Origin: Monocercomonoides exilis
Taxonomy: Eukaryota; Preaxostyla; Oxymonadida; Polymastigidae
Length of the DNA stretch: 64,000 nucleotides
NCBI GenBank assembly: GCA_001643675.2
Contig: LSRY02000066.1
Span: forward strand, 62,001-126,000
Direction of reading: 5' to 3'
Below the pieces are notes generated by a model that was given only the letters and a program-made list of their open reading frames with translations, was not told the DNA's origin and searched no databases. Position 1 is the stretch's first letter; each line of letters begins with the position of its first letter. A program made the translations under genes and the position numbers. Below, piece by piece: positions 45,101 through 55,862 of the stretch.

Positions 45101-47977
45101 CAGTTTGCAACCGTGTACACTCCATCACCCAAGCCAGGAAACAGCCCAACAGGCGGAATTCCTTCAATGGGATCACTTGAAAGCAGCACTCACAACAGTT
45201 ATGATTCTCACGGAGGAAAGTCTTCAAGCTCAAGTCCGAATCAATACACACCATCGTCTCCAAACGCTGGTTCAAAGCATTTCCAACCAACAGCTCAACC
45301 AAAGAAAATAATACAGTCACCTGCCTCGTCCAGTTATTCTTCGGGACAATTTACTTACTCTCCTCAAAACTCAAGTTCATCTTCATCAAAGAGTGCTAAT
45401 AATTCAACAACTTCAAAAGAGAACGCAAACGCAAATTCAGCTTCTTCTCAAAATGGAAAGAAGGCAAAAACTGAAGGAGACAAATCGAAGCAAAATGCAA
45501 ATGCAAATGCAAATGCCTCTGCTGCTCCAAATCCAAAGAGCAAAGCACAAGGAGGAAAAGCGAAGAAAGACAATGAAGGATCATCGAACTGGAAGGAGAA
45601 GAAATTGAAGGGCAACAAGAAAGCAGCACAAACATCTGCAAATGCCAATACAAGCCCACAACAGCAGACAGAAGAGCCAACAGTTAAACTTGTCGACATG
45701 CAAGGAAAAGCTGCTCAATTTTCAACTCAGCCTCTTCAAATCTCGAAGCCCACACCAGAAATTGCTGGAACTCTTCAGGAGGATGTGGACGTTCCAAGCA
45801 CCCCAACTCCTTCGAAGCCTTCTTCTACGTTAAGCTCTCCCGACATCTCAGCAACAGCTTCTCGTTCTCCTTCATCTGTCACGCGAACAAGCAGCGACAT
45901 ATCCACCCCAACACCTTCTCCTTCACCATCTCCAACGCCTATTGGTCAGGCACCGTTGGAAATGTGTGTGGATAATCTGAACCAACTGAATGATCGAGTG
46001 CATCTGATTCTGTCAAAATATCGGTCAAAGGAAATTGAATCTGTGAGCGTTCCAATTGAAGCAGCTATCAGCATGTTCCATGAAATCAGAGAGGAGCTAT
46101 CTGCTGAAGAAATTGCAGCGAAAAAGAAAGAACAAGGAGGTGAGAAAGCGCATCATCTACATTTCGAGTTTATTAAAAAGAAGGTTAAATATCTGGTTCC
46201 TCGTGCAGCACTTGTCCGTGCTGTGATTGTGAGTGTGCTGGAAGAAGCAGCTACACATCCAGAAACAAAAGAGAGAATTGGAAAGAAAGATGGAGGAAAA
46301 CCACGTTCGTTTGATTCATCATTGATTACAACGTTTTCTCAATCTTTGATGACAGAGGCGATGCTTCCTGATGCTCTGGATTCATTTATCACTCTGTTGT
46401 TAGAGCTTACAGAAATGAAGCAGATTGCAGAAAGAAATAAAGCCAACATGAGCGCATTGCTTGAAGCAGCAAAGGCAAATGATGCTAATGCGAAAAAGGA
46501 AAAGAAAGGAAAAAGCAGCCAAGATGCAACTCAAGTGAATTTGAAAGAAGAAGTTAAAAAGGGACAACGGAAAGTTATGAAGCATTTGAAAGACTACAAT
46601 CAGATTATTCCATTTTCTAAGCCAATATCACTTTCCATTTGTCAATTAGATGAATCTCTTACACCACCACTGCCAGTCTCTTTGTTTGTTACCACTCCAT
46701 CTGGTAGTTCTGCAAGTTCATCGACTACACCTTCAACGACGGTTGCACATTCTGTTCTTTCTGCATCGATGTCTGCTTTGTCTGAGATTATCAAAAATGT
46801 TCTTGGCAATGCACTTTTCAAAAGTTATGTCACATTGGAGGATGTTGTCTCGTTCAACACTGGATTGAAATTGTCTGGACCACACTTCTTGTCAATATTG
46901 CAAACAAGCTTTGAGGAGGTATCTCAGAAATGGTGCATATCTTCTCCGCTTCGCTTGAAGACTTTGCCGTTATTGAGAGACCTTGCATCATCATATGAAA
47001 TGTCAAGTTCTTCATCAACACCATCTGCCTCGTCATTGGCTGTGTATTCAGAAATGCCGAATCTTGTTACAAACTTGACTTTACAACTCACTGCACAAGG
47101 TAATTATTGCCTTGATAAATACTTCATCCCACAAAATGGAATGAAAGTTGAGCAATGGAAAGTTTCATTTTTGGAAACTGTGATTACGCATCATGCATCT
47201 TTGATCCTTGCTGAACGTGCAAAGTCTTTATACCAAGAAGAATTGAAGGGAAAAGAAGCATCTCAGATGTCACTTTTTGCACAGCTGAGAATGTTGTTTA
47301 AAGAAAAGAAAGAAGATCCCTCAATTCTCTTTTATCCATTTACTCAAAAGCCTTGGGTTTCAGAGCCGTCTCAAAGTATCTTTTCACCTTTTGCCCTGCC
47401 ACTCCTAACAGCTTTTATAAGAATGGTGTTATTTGCATGTGCATTTTCTCCTTTGGACGAATCGGAGAAAAAATCGGCTACTTCGGATGACAAAATGGAG
47501 AAAAGTAGCGGAGATTATGTTGGAGTTCCTCATTTGCTGATTGCTAATAGATTAAAAAATGTATTGGTTGAAGCTCAACCGTTTATCAAATATCTTGTTT
47601 CTTGTTTCACTTCTGCTGTTTCCGAAGAAGATAAAGAGCAGCAAACTTCTTCATCAATTTCGCAATTTGAGATCTCATTAGCAAAGCATTTGTACTCAGA
47701 CTATCAACTTTATAATGATGCAACAAAGAATCAAGAACTTGTGTATCAGTTGGTCTGTGAACCATTTATAACATGGCAGTTGTATAAACCTGAAGGACAT
47801 TCGTCTGCACTTGATGCTATTTACACTGTTTTGAAAGATTGTGAAATTGTGTCTATTGATTCGTTTATGGAATTTACAAAATCGAAGAGCTTTGATCATG
47901 ATCTATTTTATTCATTTAAAGTTAAATTAATGACGGCATATAGAAAAGCACATGAGGATGATGACGACTTTGATTAG
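42123..47977 (+). CDS. EIF4G: eIF4G-like translation initiation scaffold (5' exon missing)
   Basis: A large terminal exon opening after the acceptor TTTTCAG, coding for about 1,950 residues to TAG at 47975-47977; the upstream exon with the start codon was not found in 41712-42122. Residues 1-500 are Ser/Pro-rich. YSYMFMLNF at residue ~517 aligns with the eIF4E-binding motif Y-x4-L-hydrophobic (human YDREFLLGF), with Met replacing Leu. A MIF4G region spans ~676-945 (VLNRVAPANFEALLPDLFLE, YVPLYAELCLRISEAES, YRLRVKGNMVFVAELI), interrupted by a ~28-residue Ser-Pro-Ala insertion. Residues ~1,276-1,440 resemble MA3 and the C-terminus (~1,700-1,950) an acidic helical W2-like tail ending DDDDFD. It would bridge eIF4E, eIF4A and eIF3 at the mRNA cap. 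Confidence 0.85.
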
Positions 47978-48745
47978 TTTTATTTAAAGTATTTGTTTGT
48001 TTTTTATTTTGCTATTTGTTCTTGGTCTTTAATTTAATACTTTAATTCTATTTTCTGTATTTTTGATCGTGAATAAAAAATAGATTTTTTATGTATAACT
48101 TTATTCTCCAAGATATTCAAACAAATTCCATTTGAAATATTTTGTGAATTGTCAGGTTTCAAATGAAAGGAGCGATTTATAAATCTTGTTATCTATTTTG
48201 ATTAAACGGAAAAAATTTTTGCATAGTAAATAATCTTTGAAGCATGAAAAGAAAAAGATTAAAATAATAATAAATGCTGCTTAACTGAAAGAATTGAATT
48301 CCACAAAATTTTTTATTATATTTCTGTTTCACAATAAAATCTAGAAACTATTATATCAAAGCAAGATAATGTTTCCGTCATTCAAAAACAACTTCACTTA
48401 AATTTTGGAAAAACTGCAATAAAATGAATGAATACATATCAATTGTTTTTCTGATTTTGAATGGCTAAGTATTTTTTCTAATTTGCTTTTGTTTAATGTG
48501 AAAATAAAAAAGAAAGAAAGAAAGAAAGAAAATGTGTTAGAAAACATTTTAAAATATCGATTATTTATTCCCACTCATTTGTTTTTGTTTGAATATTCAA
48601 CACGGCATTGTCTTGTGAGAATAACACTCTTCATATAATGAAGTGAACGGAAACAAAAATATTAATCAAAACTGGAGTCTTTTTCGATTTTGATGGTTAA
48701 ATATTAGTGATTTTTCGCAAAAAAATTTCCTGAATCAAAGAATGT
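47978..48745. other. AT-rich 3' flank of eIF4G
   Basis: No supported gene. A (GAAA)n run lies at 48511-48531. Probably the 3' untranslated region plus spacer. Confidence 0.5.
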
Positions 48746-48746
48746 G

Positions 48747-49003
48747 GGTGATCATTTTTGAAATCATAACTTTTTTCGGTGTATTGTTTTTTCAAAGATA
48801 GTCTATCATTGGGATGAGATTTTGAATTCAAATTCAAAAACTATCATTTCTGTTTAAAAACCAAAGTTCTTAAGTTAATACAAAGAAGAAGATATCTTTT
48901 TAAAGAACTTTCACTTTTCAGTGTTCTTTTGTTTATGTTCTTGTTAAAATTTCGAACCGAAATTTTATTTTGAAAAAATATGATTTCAAAAATAATCTCC
49001 CAT
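48747..49003. mobile_element. MITE family 2 copy
   Basis: GGGTGATCATTTTTGAAATC at the left end is mirrored by GATTTCAAAAATAATCTCCC at the right end (about 48979-48998); roughly 257 bp. No coding capacity. Confidence 0.7.
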
Positions 49004-49063
49004 GTTCTTTCACTTTCAATCTTGACTATTCATTTCACTATCATCAAAATAACATCAAATTTC

Positions 49064-49312
49064 AAATGTGTGATTGCTTTTGAAATCATAAGTTTTTCAC
49101 CAGTATGATCCTTTCGAAAACATCTTCGAATGTTAAAAAAAGAACATAAACAAATGACAAAGCAATTTTCATTTATAATTTTTCTAACTAAAACCAAACA
49201 TTGGCTTTTTAAAAATTTTCAGAAATTTGTCTTCAAAAAATACTTTTAGTTGATAATTTAAATACATTTTCAAAATTATCAACTTGATAAAAAAATAAGT
49301 GGGTGATAATTT
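49064..49312. mobile_element. MITE family 2 copy (diverged)
   Basis: The left end GTGTGATTGCTTTTGAAATC and right-end remnant AAGTGGGTGATAATTTTTTA; the right terminus appears rearranged, in direct rather than inverted orientation, so boundaries are uncertain. Confidence 0.4.
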
Positions 49313-49439
49313 TTTAATCCTTATTTTCTCTCTCAAAAATATCTGTTTGAGAATTCACATGGATCAAAACATATTGCTTTATATTTTTTGTTCCACGAAA
49401 TATTTACTTTTCTTTTTCTCTATTTTTTTAATTATCTGT

Positions 49440-49545
49440 AATTTTTTTTTCATTATTTTAGATGACTTTTTATGTTATGATAGCAGAAAAAGTTTGGATC
49501 AAATCATTGAATTTTTCATTACTGAAAAAAAAAAACTCCCACGTT
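49440..49545 (+). repeat. Relic of the long-repeat (A/B/C) family
   Basis: ATGACTTTTTATGTTATGAT followed by AGTTTGGATCAAATCATTGA and TTTTTCATTACTGAA resembles the outer part of repeats A and C (TTTGGAACAAATCGTTGTTA). Similar relics lie near 55190-55280 and 57470-57560. Confidence 0.45.
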
Positions 49546-49744
49546 GAATACAAACAAATAATCGCTGAAAAGTTGTGACTCATTTCTGAGAAAATATTTT
49601 TCATGCATATAATCTCAAACGTTTTAATTTTTAATAATTTTCCTCCTTTTTTCTCAAGCCTGAATTATTCCTTTTTAAAGCAGAAAAACCTTTACGGAAT
49701 CAACACTCCGAAAAAGAAATGATTTCAAAAATTACAGTTTGAAC

Positions 49745-50085
49745 AAAAAATACGGGACAAGATCGATATCTCAATAACCGCAAGAAGAAAAATTCTGTCA
49801 ATTTTCCTCAAAACACATCTCATTAATACAAACTCGCGTGATACAAAAGACTTTCATCACTTCCTCGTTTATGCTCGTGAAAAAATTTAATAAAAATCTC
49901 GGAGAAACTCAAAATCCTATTTCTCCGAGATTTTCAAAAACAATTTTCTCTGTACACAAAAGAAGTGATTTTGAAAGATTAGAAAATCAATTGAGTTTGC
50001 ATTGATGAGATATATTTTGAGGAAAATTATCAGAATTTTTTTTCTTGCGGTTTTTGAGATATCGATCTTGTCCGGTTTTTTTTTT
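49745..50085. mobile_element. MITE family 1, best-preserved copy
   Basis: Imperfect inverted repeat over most of its length. The left arm starts ACGGGACAAGATCGATATCT; the right arm ends AGATATCGATCTTGTCCGG. The centre is a hairpin of AATCTCGGAGAAACTC with TTTCTCCGAGATTTT. No coding capacity. It shares termini with 23525-23830 and 19020-19290. Confidence 0.8.
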
Positions 50086-50089
50086 TTCA

Positions 50090-50846
50090 TTAACTGTATC
50101 ACCCATATCAATTATCTTCACACAAATTATAATGAAATAGTGTTATTTTCACTCTTGAAATAAAAAAAATTATTTAAGGCTTTTCTTTCAAAGAATTTGA
50201 TCGAAAATTATATGATAGAACGAGAGCGATTAGAAAAAACGACTCCGTTTAAATTCACATTTATTTTGAAAAAGAAGAATAAAAAAAGAAATTCGTTATT
50301 CCAAATTCGTCTCACTACGTTTCAGTCAGATTAAAAAAAAATAAATTTTAAAGAAGATTATTCTCTTTTTAATAATATATGCCTCTCCATTTTTGTAATT
50401 GTATTACATCACAAAAATAAATAAGACCACAATCATTGTAATTTCTATTCTTGAGTATTTCAATCTTTAACTAATTGAAAAAAATAAAAAACACATGTTT
50501 AGCTTTCAAAAATACAAGAATTGGAAAATTGAGAGTAACATCATTATCAACATCGAGTGAAACAAACAAACGTCATATAAAATAAAAGAAATCAATAAAA
50601 ATATGACTTAAATTTGTAAAACTTATTTCAACATAGTTCTTTATAAGAAGTTGTTTAGAAACAATGATATGATGTTTTGAAATGGTAATTGTGGAATAAT
50701 TAGATTATTTCCCCGTTAACTTCAACATACGCAAATAAAGCTCAGCTTTATTCATCATTCAATAAATAATATAATATCACTTTCTGCATTATTCTTCAAA
50801 TGTCAGGGCATTGAAAATTAATTGAAATGACCATTTTTCACTTGAA
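50090..50846. other. AT-rich spacer
   Basis: No supported gene, RNA or repeat. Confidence 0.5.
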
Positions 50847-51440
50847 TCAAGTCAAATAAAATGCCTTTTCATTTATCAGTATATTTGCACTTTGGATTTG
50901 TTGAATATAGTTATCCAAAAATAGAATATTTCCATAAATCTCCGCAAAGCATCCATTATCTGTCCTTTTAACTTGTAAAGCCTTAATATTAAAGAAGATT
51001 AAGAGCAAAATAAATACAATGAAGAGATTCATACCCTTATTGCTATTTTTGTTAAAGTCTTTAATATTTTTCCAGTGTAGAACTTTTAACAATTATTGAC
51101 AAAATGTAAAAATTTGATTTCCATTTACAACATAAATTATGATTATTGGAGAATGAAGATATCTTAGAATCCATTCGTCACATTTCTCCTCATCATTTTT
51201 ATTCTGAATTCCATGTTTGAAAAAACTATAATTCTGCAAATGACTATTGAAACTCTTTTGCAAAGGATTCTGCAATTCCAAATGATAATTCAACATAATC
51301 TTTAGAAACGATTTAAATTTGAATATGCATGCTAATGCACACGCCTTCAAAAAAAAAAATGCGATTTGTAATCAAGTCACAGAAAATATAAAACACACCT
51401 ATTTGCTAAAAATTCAACCATTGCCCTTTGCAAAATAAAA
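50847..51440 (-). CDS. Small unidentified gene (tentative exons)
   Basis: Two minus-strand coding-like blocks fit one spliced frame. The first (about 51345-51130) contains LELQNPLQKSFNSHLQNYSF and EKCDEWILRYLHSPIIIIYV. A donor GTAAATGG and an acceptor TATTAAG can join it in phase to the second (about 50980-50850), LQVKRTDNGCFAEIYGNILF onward to a TGA. A further 5' piece (IESTLPDEFYFAKGN, about 51465-51420) fits through an intron ending CATTAG, but it abuts the end of TMEM107 and no start codon is visible. An alternative is a short secreted protein starting at MNLFIVFILLLIFFNIKALQ, whose first 20 residues look like a signal peptide. Function unknown. Confidence 0.35.
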
Positions 51441-51459
51441 TTCATCGGGTAATGTTGAT

Positions 51460-51985
51460 TCAATGCATTTTTTCCTCAGAAGTTGAAATTATGAAAAGAA
51501 CAATAATATCCATTAAGAATGGAAACCAGCTGTTTAAAAATGTTTGAAAAATGTTGTTGGAAAAATATCAAAATAAAAGAAAACCAAACCATCCTAAAAT
51601 GCAGGAAATCAGCCACTCAACAAATCCCCCAGCACAAGTACGCAAATAAACAAACATTAGAATGCTAACTGCATGCAAAATAAAAGCTAAGAGATTGTTC
51701 CCTTCCATTAAAATTGACGCAAAAAATGTGAAATATTCCAAAAGCAAAAAAAATGCTATGAGTGTTAAATATTACAATTTTTTTTGAAGATCATAAAAAT
51801 TCAATTCACAATTTGTTAATGCAATTCAATTGATATAATAATAACATACAGCTTATAACAGTGATAACAATGACTTCAGAAGACCATTCAAATGGATTGA
51901 AAGTGGTACCAATTTGCGTTGCAAAATTTATAAAAAATACTCCTTGTAATACTTGAAAAGCAAAACGTAAGCCAGAAAAATACAT
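51460..51985 (-). CDS. TMEM107: TMEM107-like ciliary transition-zone membrane protein
   Basis: Exons 51985-51850, 51755-51590 and 51529-51460 (introns GTATGT..ATAG and GTTTGG..ACAG) splice with consistent phases to 123 residues (human about 140). Four hydrophobic segments are visible. The order of features fits TMEM107: an N-terminal helix LRFAFQVLQGVFFINFA, a hydrophilic loop FNPFEW (human FTPEEY), helix 2 with Glu (FFLLLEYFTFF), Asn-containing turn (ILMEGNNLLAFILHAVSILM; human MFNSTQSLISIGAH), and WLISCILGCWFPFLMDIIVL. Known of the family: part of the MKS module of the transition zone, controlling ciliary membrane composition. Its start codon lies 96 bp from that of the divergent RIIa/EF-hand gene, so they probably share a promoter. 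Identification is by pattern from memory; no search was run. Confidence 0.75.
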
Positions 51986-52081
51986 TCAAAATTCTTAAAA
52001 TTATTATTACTTATTGATCATAACTGATCGCATGTGATATTTGTGTCTTTACCGTTATTAAAATTTTTTCTTTTCTGTTTA
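51986..52081. promoter_or_regulatory. Bidirectional promoter of two ciliary genes
   Basis: Only 96 bp separate the start codons of TMEM107 (minus) and the RIIa/EF-hand gene (plus). Both transcripts must start in or near this segment unless there are upstream exons. It is AT-rich with two more GC-containing patches (CTGATCGCATGTGAT and CTTTACCGTTATT); I cannot name a motif. Confidence 0.55.
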
Positions 52082-53805
52082 ATGTCTTCCAAATACGCAA
52101 CAGCACAGAAAATTCCTGAGGGGCTACCAGAATTGCTGAAAGATTTTGCAAGAGAAGTACTTCGAAAACAACCAGTCAATGTTTGTTTATTCTGATTCAA
52201 TTTTTAAAAATTTTTGTAATTGCTATTCATTTGAAGATTTATGCATTTGGAGCAAAGTACTTCAAAGAACTTTTGGAATATCAATCGACTTCTCCTTTTG
52301 CTGCAATTTCTGAGCAAGTTCAAGAAATGTTGGAGTCAACAGATTCATCTCATTCTGGAGTTGTCACTTTTGAACAATTCAAAAACATTCTATTTGATGA
52401 ATCATTGAATTTACCAGAACGTCTTTCCCAAATGGCTCTGATTGAACAGTCAATTAATGATGATGGAACGTGCAGCTATCAGGGATTTCTTGAGATTTTG
52501 ACTCCTTGTTTAGATGCCGCCAATCTGGTGCAACCAAACATTCATGGAGAAGAGCAACCAAGAATACACATTCATGGTTTAATTCGAGACGAATTCGAAC
52601 AAACATTGTCTTTGAAATTACAAGAGTTTCAAGCATGCGGGGCTGGAGAGATTGAACGTGCTGCGATTCGAAAAGCACTTCAGGATCAGGAACTTGGATT
52701 AACAAGAAAGGAAATAAATCTTTCAATGGGATATATAGAGCAACAATACCCAGATGGAACATTTGATTACGCAGAGTTGGCATCAAATTTATATGAACTA
52801 TTGTTCCATTCACACGAAGAGAATTTCCTGTCTCTTCCAATGGACAAAGATAGTGCCAGAGATGCTTTAATTCGCGCATTTCAAGAAGCAGCACCTGAAG
52901 GAGTGTATGAGACCTTTTTTTCTTGGCTAAAATTTGATTTATTTTTTTATCTAAAATGGTAACATTTTGTTCAATCTATTGTTGTTGTAATGCAACTTGC
53001 TGTTAACGCGATCTAAACTAATTTAATTTTTGACGCCTGTTTTTATAGGCAAGAATTACACGCTTTAGACATTGAAAGCATCCTGTTCAGCTGTGATTTG
53101 GGCTTCACCGAGCTGCAAACTCACGCAATCATTGGAGTGTTGGCTGATCTCACTGTAGACGTTGATTTTGTTGCGTTTGCTAGCTACATTGCTGGCTGGG
53201 TCGCACAATTTGAACAAGGAACAGATTTGGTATGCTTTATTGAAAGTGAACAAATGAGAAAAATTTATTTGCCATTGAGAAAAAGCATATTTGATTCTAA
53301 TTTTATGATATAATTGTTGCAATATCATTGCGAACTTTTTTTATTCTTTAATTTTCATTTATTTTAATGATATTATTATTCACAGAGGGAAGTTGGTCCA
53401 ACTGTTGCTGGAATGGAGAGGGAGGCACTTCAAGAACATCTTCTATCAGAATTTAAAAAGGTCGATACAAGTGACACTGGTGTGTATTATCTACTTGTTA
53501 TTATTTCCACAAATGTTTACGATTTTTTTCCCCCCAAATCATCAAAATTATTTTGAAAAAATGTTGTTTCCTCACATTTTTTTCTTCGATTGATTTCTTC
53601 AGGTTATTTACCATACACAACAATTGCTGAGATTATTTCTCAATTACCTTTCTCACCTCGCGAAAAAAGCGCTGTTTTATCATTTGCTTTGCCTTCGATG
53701 AGTGATGAAGAGGGAGTACCTTATATTGTAATTGTGCAAAATGTGGTTAATGTTTGCTTTATGCAAACAAGGCTGGCACTTGATCTTGTAGAATCTGAAC
53801 AATAA
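52082..53805 (+). CDS. RIIa/EF-hand protein, radial spoke protein 7-like
   Basis: Five exons (52082-52180, 52237-52904, 53049-53229, 53386-53479, 53603-53805) join with consistent phases to 414 residues. Donors are GTTTGT, GTATGA, GTATGC and GTGTGT. The N-terminus is a clear RIIa dimerisation/docking domain: KIPEGLPELLKDFAREVLRK, split by intron 1, then IYAFGAKYFKELLE. Several EF-hand-like loops follow, with DxSxxGxVTFxxF near residue 85 and DTSDTGYLPY near residue 345; most lack a full set of calcium ligands. RIIa plus EF-hands is the architecture of Chlamydomonas RSP7 in the radial spoke stalk, where RIIa domains bind AKAP-type helices. Other RIIa/EF-hand ciliary proteins cannot be excluded. 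Confidence 0.8.
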
Positions 53806-54091
53806 ATTTAATAAAAATATTTGAATTAAATTATAATTAAATATAAACAATATTTATCTGTTGTTTCTTTATGCTATTATTCATTTCACAATTTTTTTTC
53901 TTTTTTGATTAGCAATTTGAATTTTTCTTTTTGAAAGATTTTTTTGAAGAAAATTTAGAGTATTTTCTTCAAATTTATTCTCCTAATCTGTCTTCACAAA
54001 ATACAATTCAAAACTTCATCTTCATCTTCATCGCTGTTTTTTAAAGTCCCAAACAATACAATAATTTGTACTTGTTTCTGCATTTGAAATA

Positions 54092-55099
54092 GGGTCAGCT
54101 TTTTAATGGGACTTTTTCCTTAATTGGCACTTTTTTTGTTTTCGCTTGCAAAATGTCGAGAAATGAGAAGTAGTTTTCAGCATTTTAAAAATCCTTTTTA
54201 ACAAATTTTATTCTATTTATTTATTGTTTTCATTTTTATTTTCGTTTTTTACACATCGAGAAATTTCGTTTTTTTGTTAAATTTAATAGTACTTTTTCTA
54301 GCCAACCAGGCAACTCAAAAAAAATTGGGTACATGTTTTATATAGCATTTGCTTTGAACTATTAATCTTTTAAATCTTTTTTTTCACAAACACTTTTTTC
54401 TTGATTTTTTCGCATTTCAAAATTTCATCAACATGATAACATAAAACTGATTATTTCTTTATTAATATAATGAAATGACAAAAATAAAAATATGATATGA
54501 ATAACTAACACTTTAAAAACCAAGTGTTGCGAAAATGAAACATTAATTTTTTCTATTTGTCTTTTTCCGGCAAATGGCGCAAACCAAAAATGATCAATGA
54601 TCAAGTCTTTGTAACAAAGTTAAATACTTGACAAGTAGATACAATTAATATTTTATTGGTATAATACTTCATTGTTAAAGCATTTGTTTTACATGTCATA
54701 TTTTTATTTTTGCCATTTCATTATATTAATAAAGAAATAATCAGTTTTATGTTATCATGTTGATGAAATTTTGAAATGCGAAAAAATCAAGAAAAAAGTG
54801 TTTGTGAAAAAAAAGATTTAAAAGATTAATAGTTCAAAGCAAATGCTATATAAAACATGTACCCAATTTTTTTTGAGTTGCCTGGTTGGCTAGAAAAAGT
54901 ACTATTAAATTTAACAAAAAAACGAAATTTCTCGATGTGTAAAAAACGAAAATAAAAATGAAAACAATAAATAAATAGAATAAAATTTGTTAAAAAGGAT
55001 TTTTAAAATGCTGAAAACTACTTCTCATTTCTCGACATTTTGCAAGCGAAAACAAAAAAAGTGCCAATTAAGGAAAAAGTCCCATTAAAAAGCTGACCC
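54092..55099. mobile_element. Long-arm MITE with TA target duplication
   Basis: Inverted repeats of about 415 bp (54092-54506 and 54685-55099), nearly identical, start GGGTCAGCTTTTTAATGGGA and end with its complement. TA flanks both ends (54090-54091 and 55100-55101). The ~180-bp centre has no coding capacity. TA target and no gene suggest a non-autonomous Tc1/mariner-type element; the high arm identity suggests recent insertion. It lies 286 bp after the RIIa/EF-hand gene. Confidence 0.9.
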
Positions 55100-55189
55100 T
55101 ATGGGACAGACTATTTCACTTTATGAATTTTGTTCCAAACAAAAATTTCTCATATTTTTCTCAATTTTTTTAATTTTTTTGCATTTATT

Positions 55190-55290
55190 TGCATTGTAAT
55201 GGTTGACTTTTTATGATGTTATTGCAGAAAAAGCTTGCAACAATCATTGTTTTCTTCATAAATGCAAAAATTATACGCCAAAGACATGAG
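55190..55290 (+). repeat. Relic of the long-repeat (A/B/C) family
   Basis: GCAACAATCATTGTTTTCTT and TTCATAAATGCAAAAATTAT resemble the outer part of repeats A, B and C; the rest is not recognisable. Confidence 0.4.
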
Positions 55291-55862
55291 AAACACTGAC
55301 AAAGAGTATCCAGTCGTTTGAGGTATGATACAATCAAACAGCATAAGGGTAAATTGAATCTGGATTACGCTCTTCGATGCACAGCCATTTTGAGCAAAAA
55401 AAGGAAATTATTTTGACAACTATGACTATTTCAACATCACTGCCAGTATTAGAAAAATTGGCAATCCACATTCTTCAATTGCCTTCCAACATTATTATTG
55501 TTTTCCTCTGCTTCTAGGTGAACTCATGGGATACTGGATATTGTGCCTTGATTTGAAAAATGCATAAGATTCATCAAATTGTTATTGTTTTTCAGAAAAA
55601 TATAAAATTGACATGGTTTGATTAAATTATTGAAATTGAACGATAAACCAAACGAAAAAAAGAAAAGAAAAGTTGAGATACAAAAATGAACGTCGATTAG
55701 GAATACTCAGACATTTGACGGAACGTCAAGTTCTTCGCCAAATTTTTGACCAATAAATTAAAAATATCAAAATTTCTTGTTGCGACGAATAAATCCAGAT
55801 GCTATTTTTATGTTGATTCAAATAAAAAAACGAGAATATTCTCAATTCGAAAAGACGAACAT

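Noticed and set aside
2244-53805. Reassigned TAA/TAG as in some oxymonads
   Set aside because: The fusion gene, PAP2 and RIIa genes end at TAA and the eIF4G and RRM genes at TAG, at positions that fit conserved C-termini.
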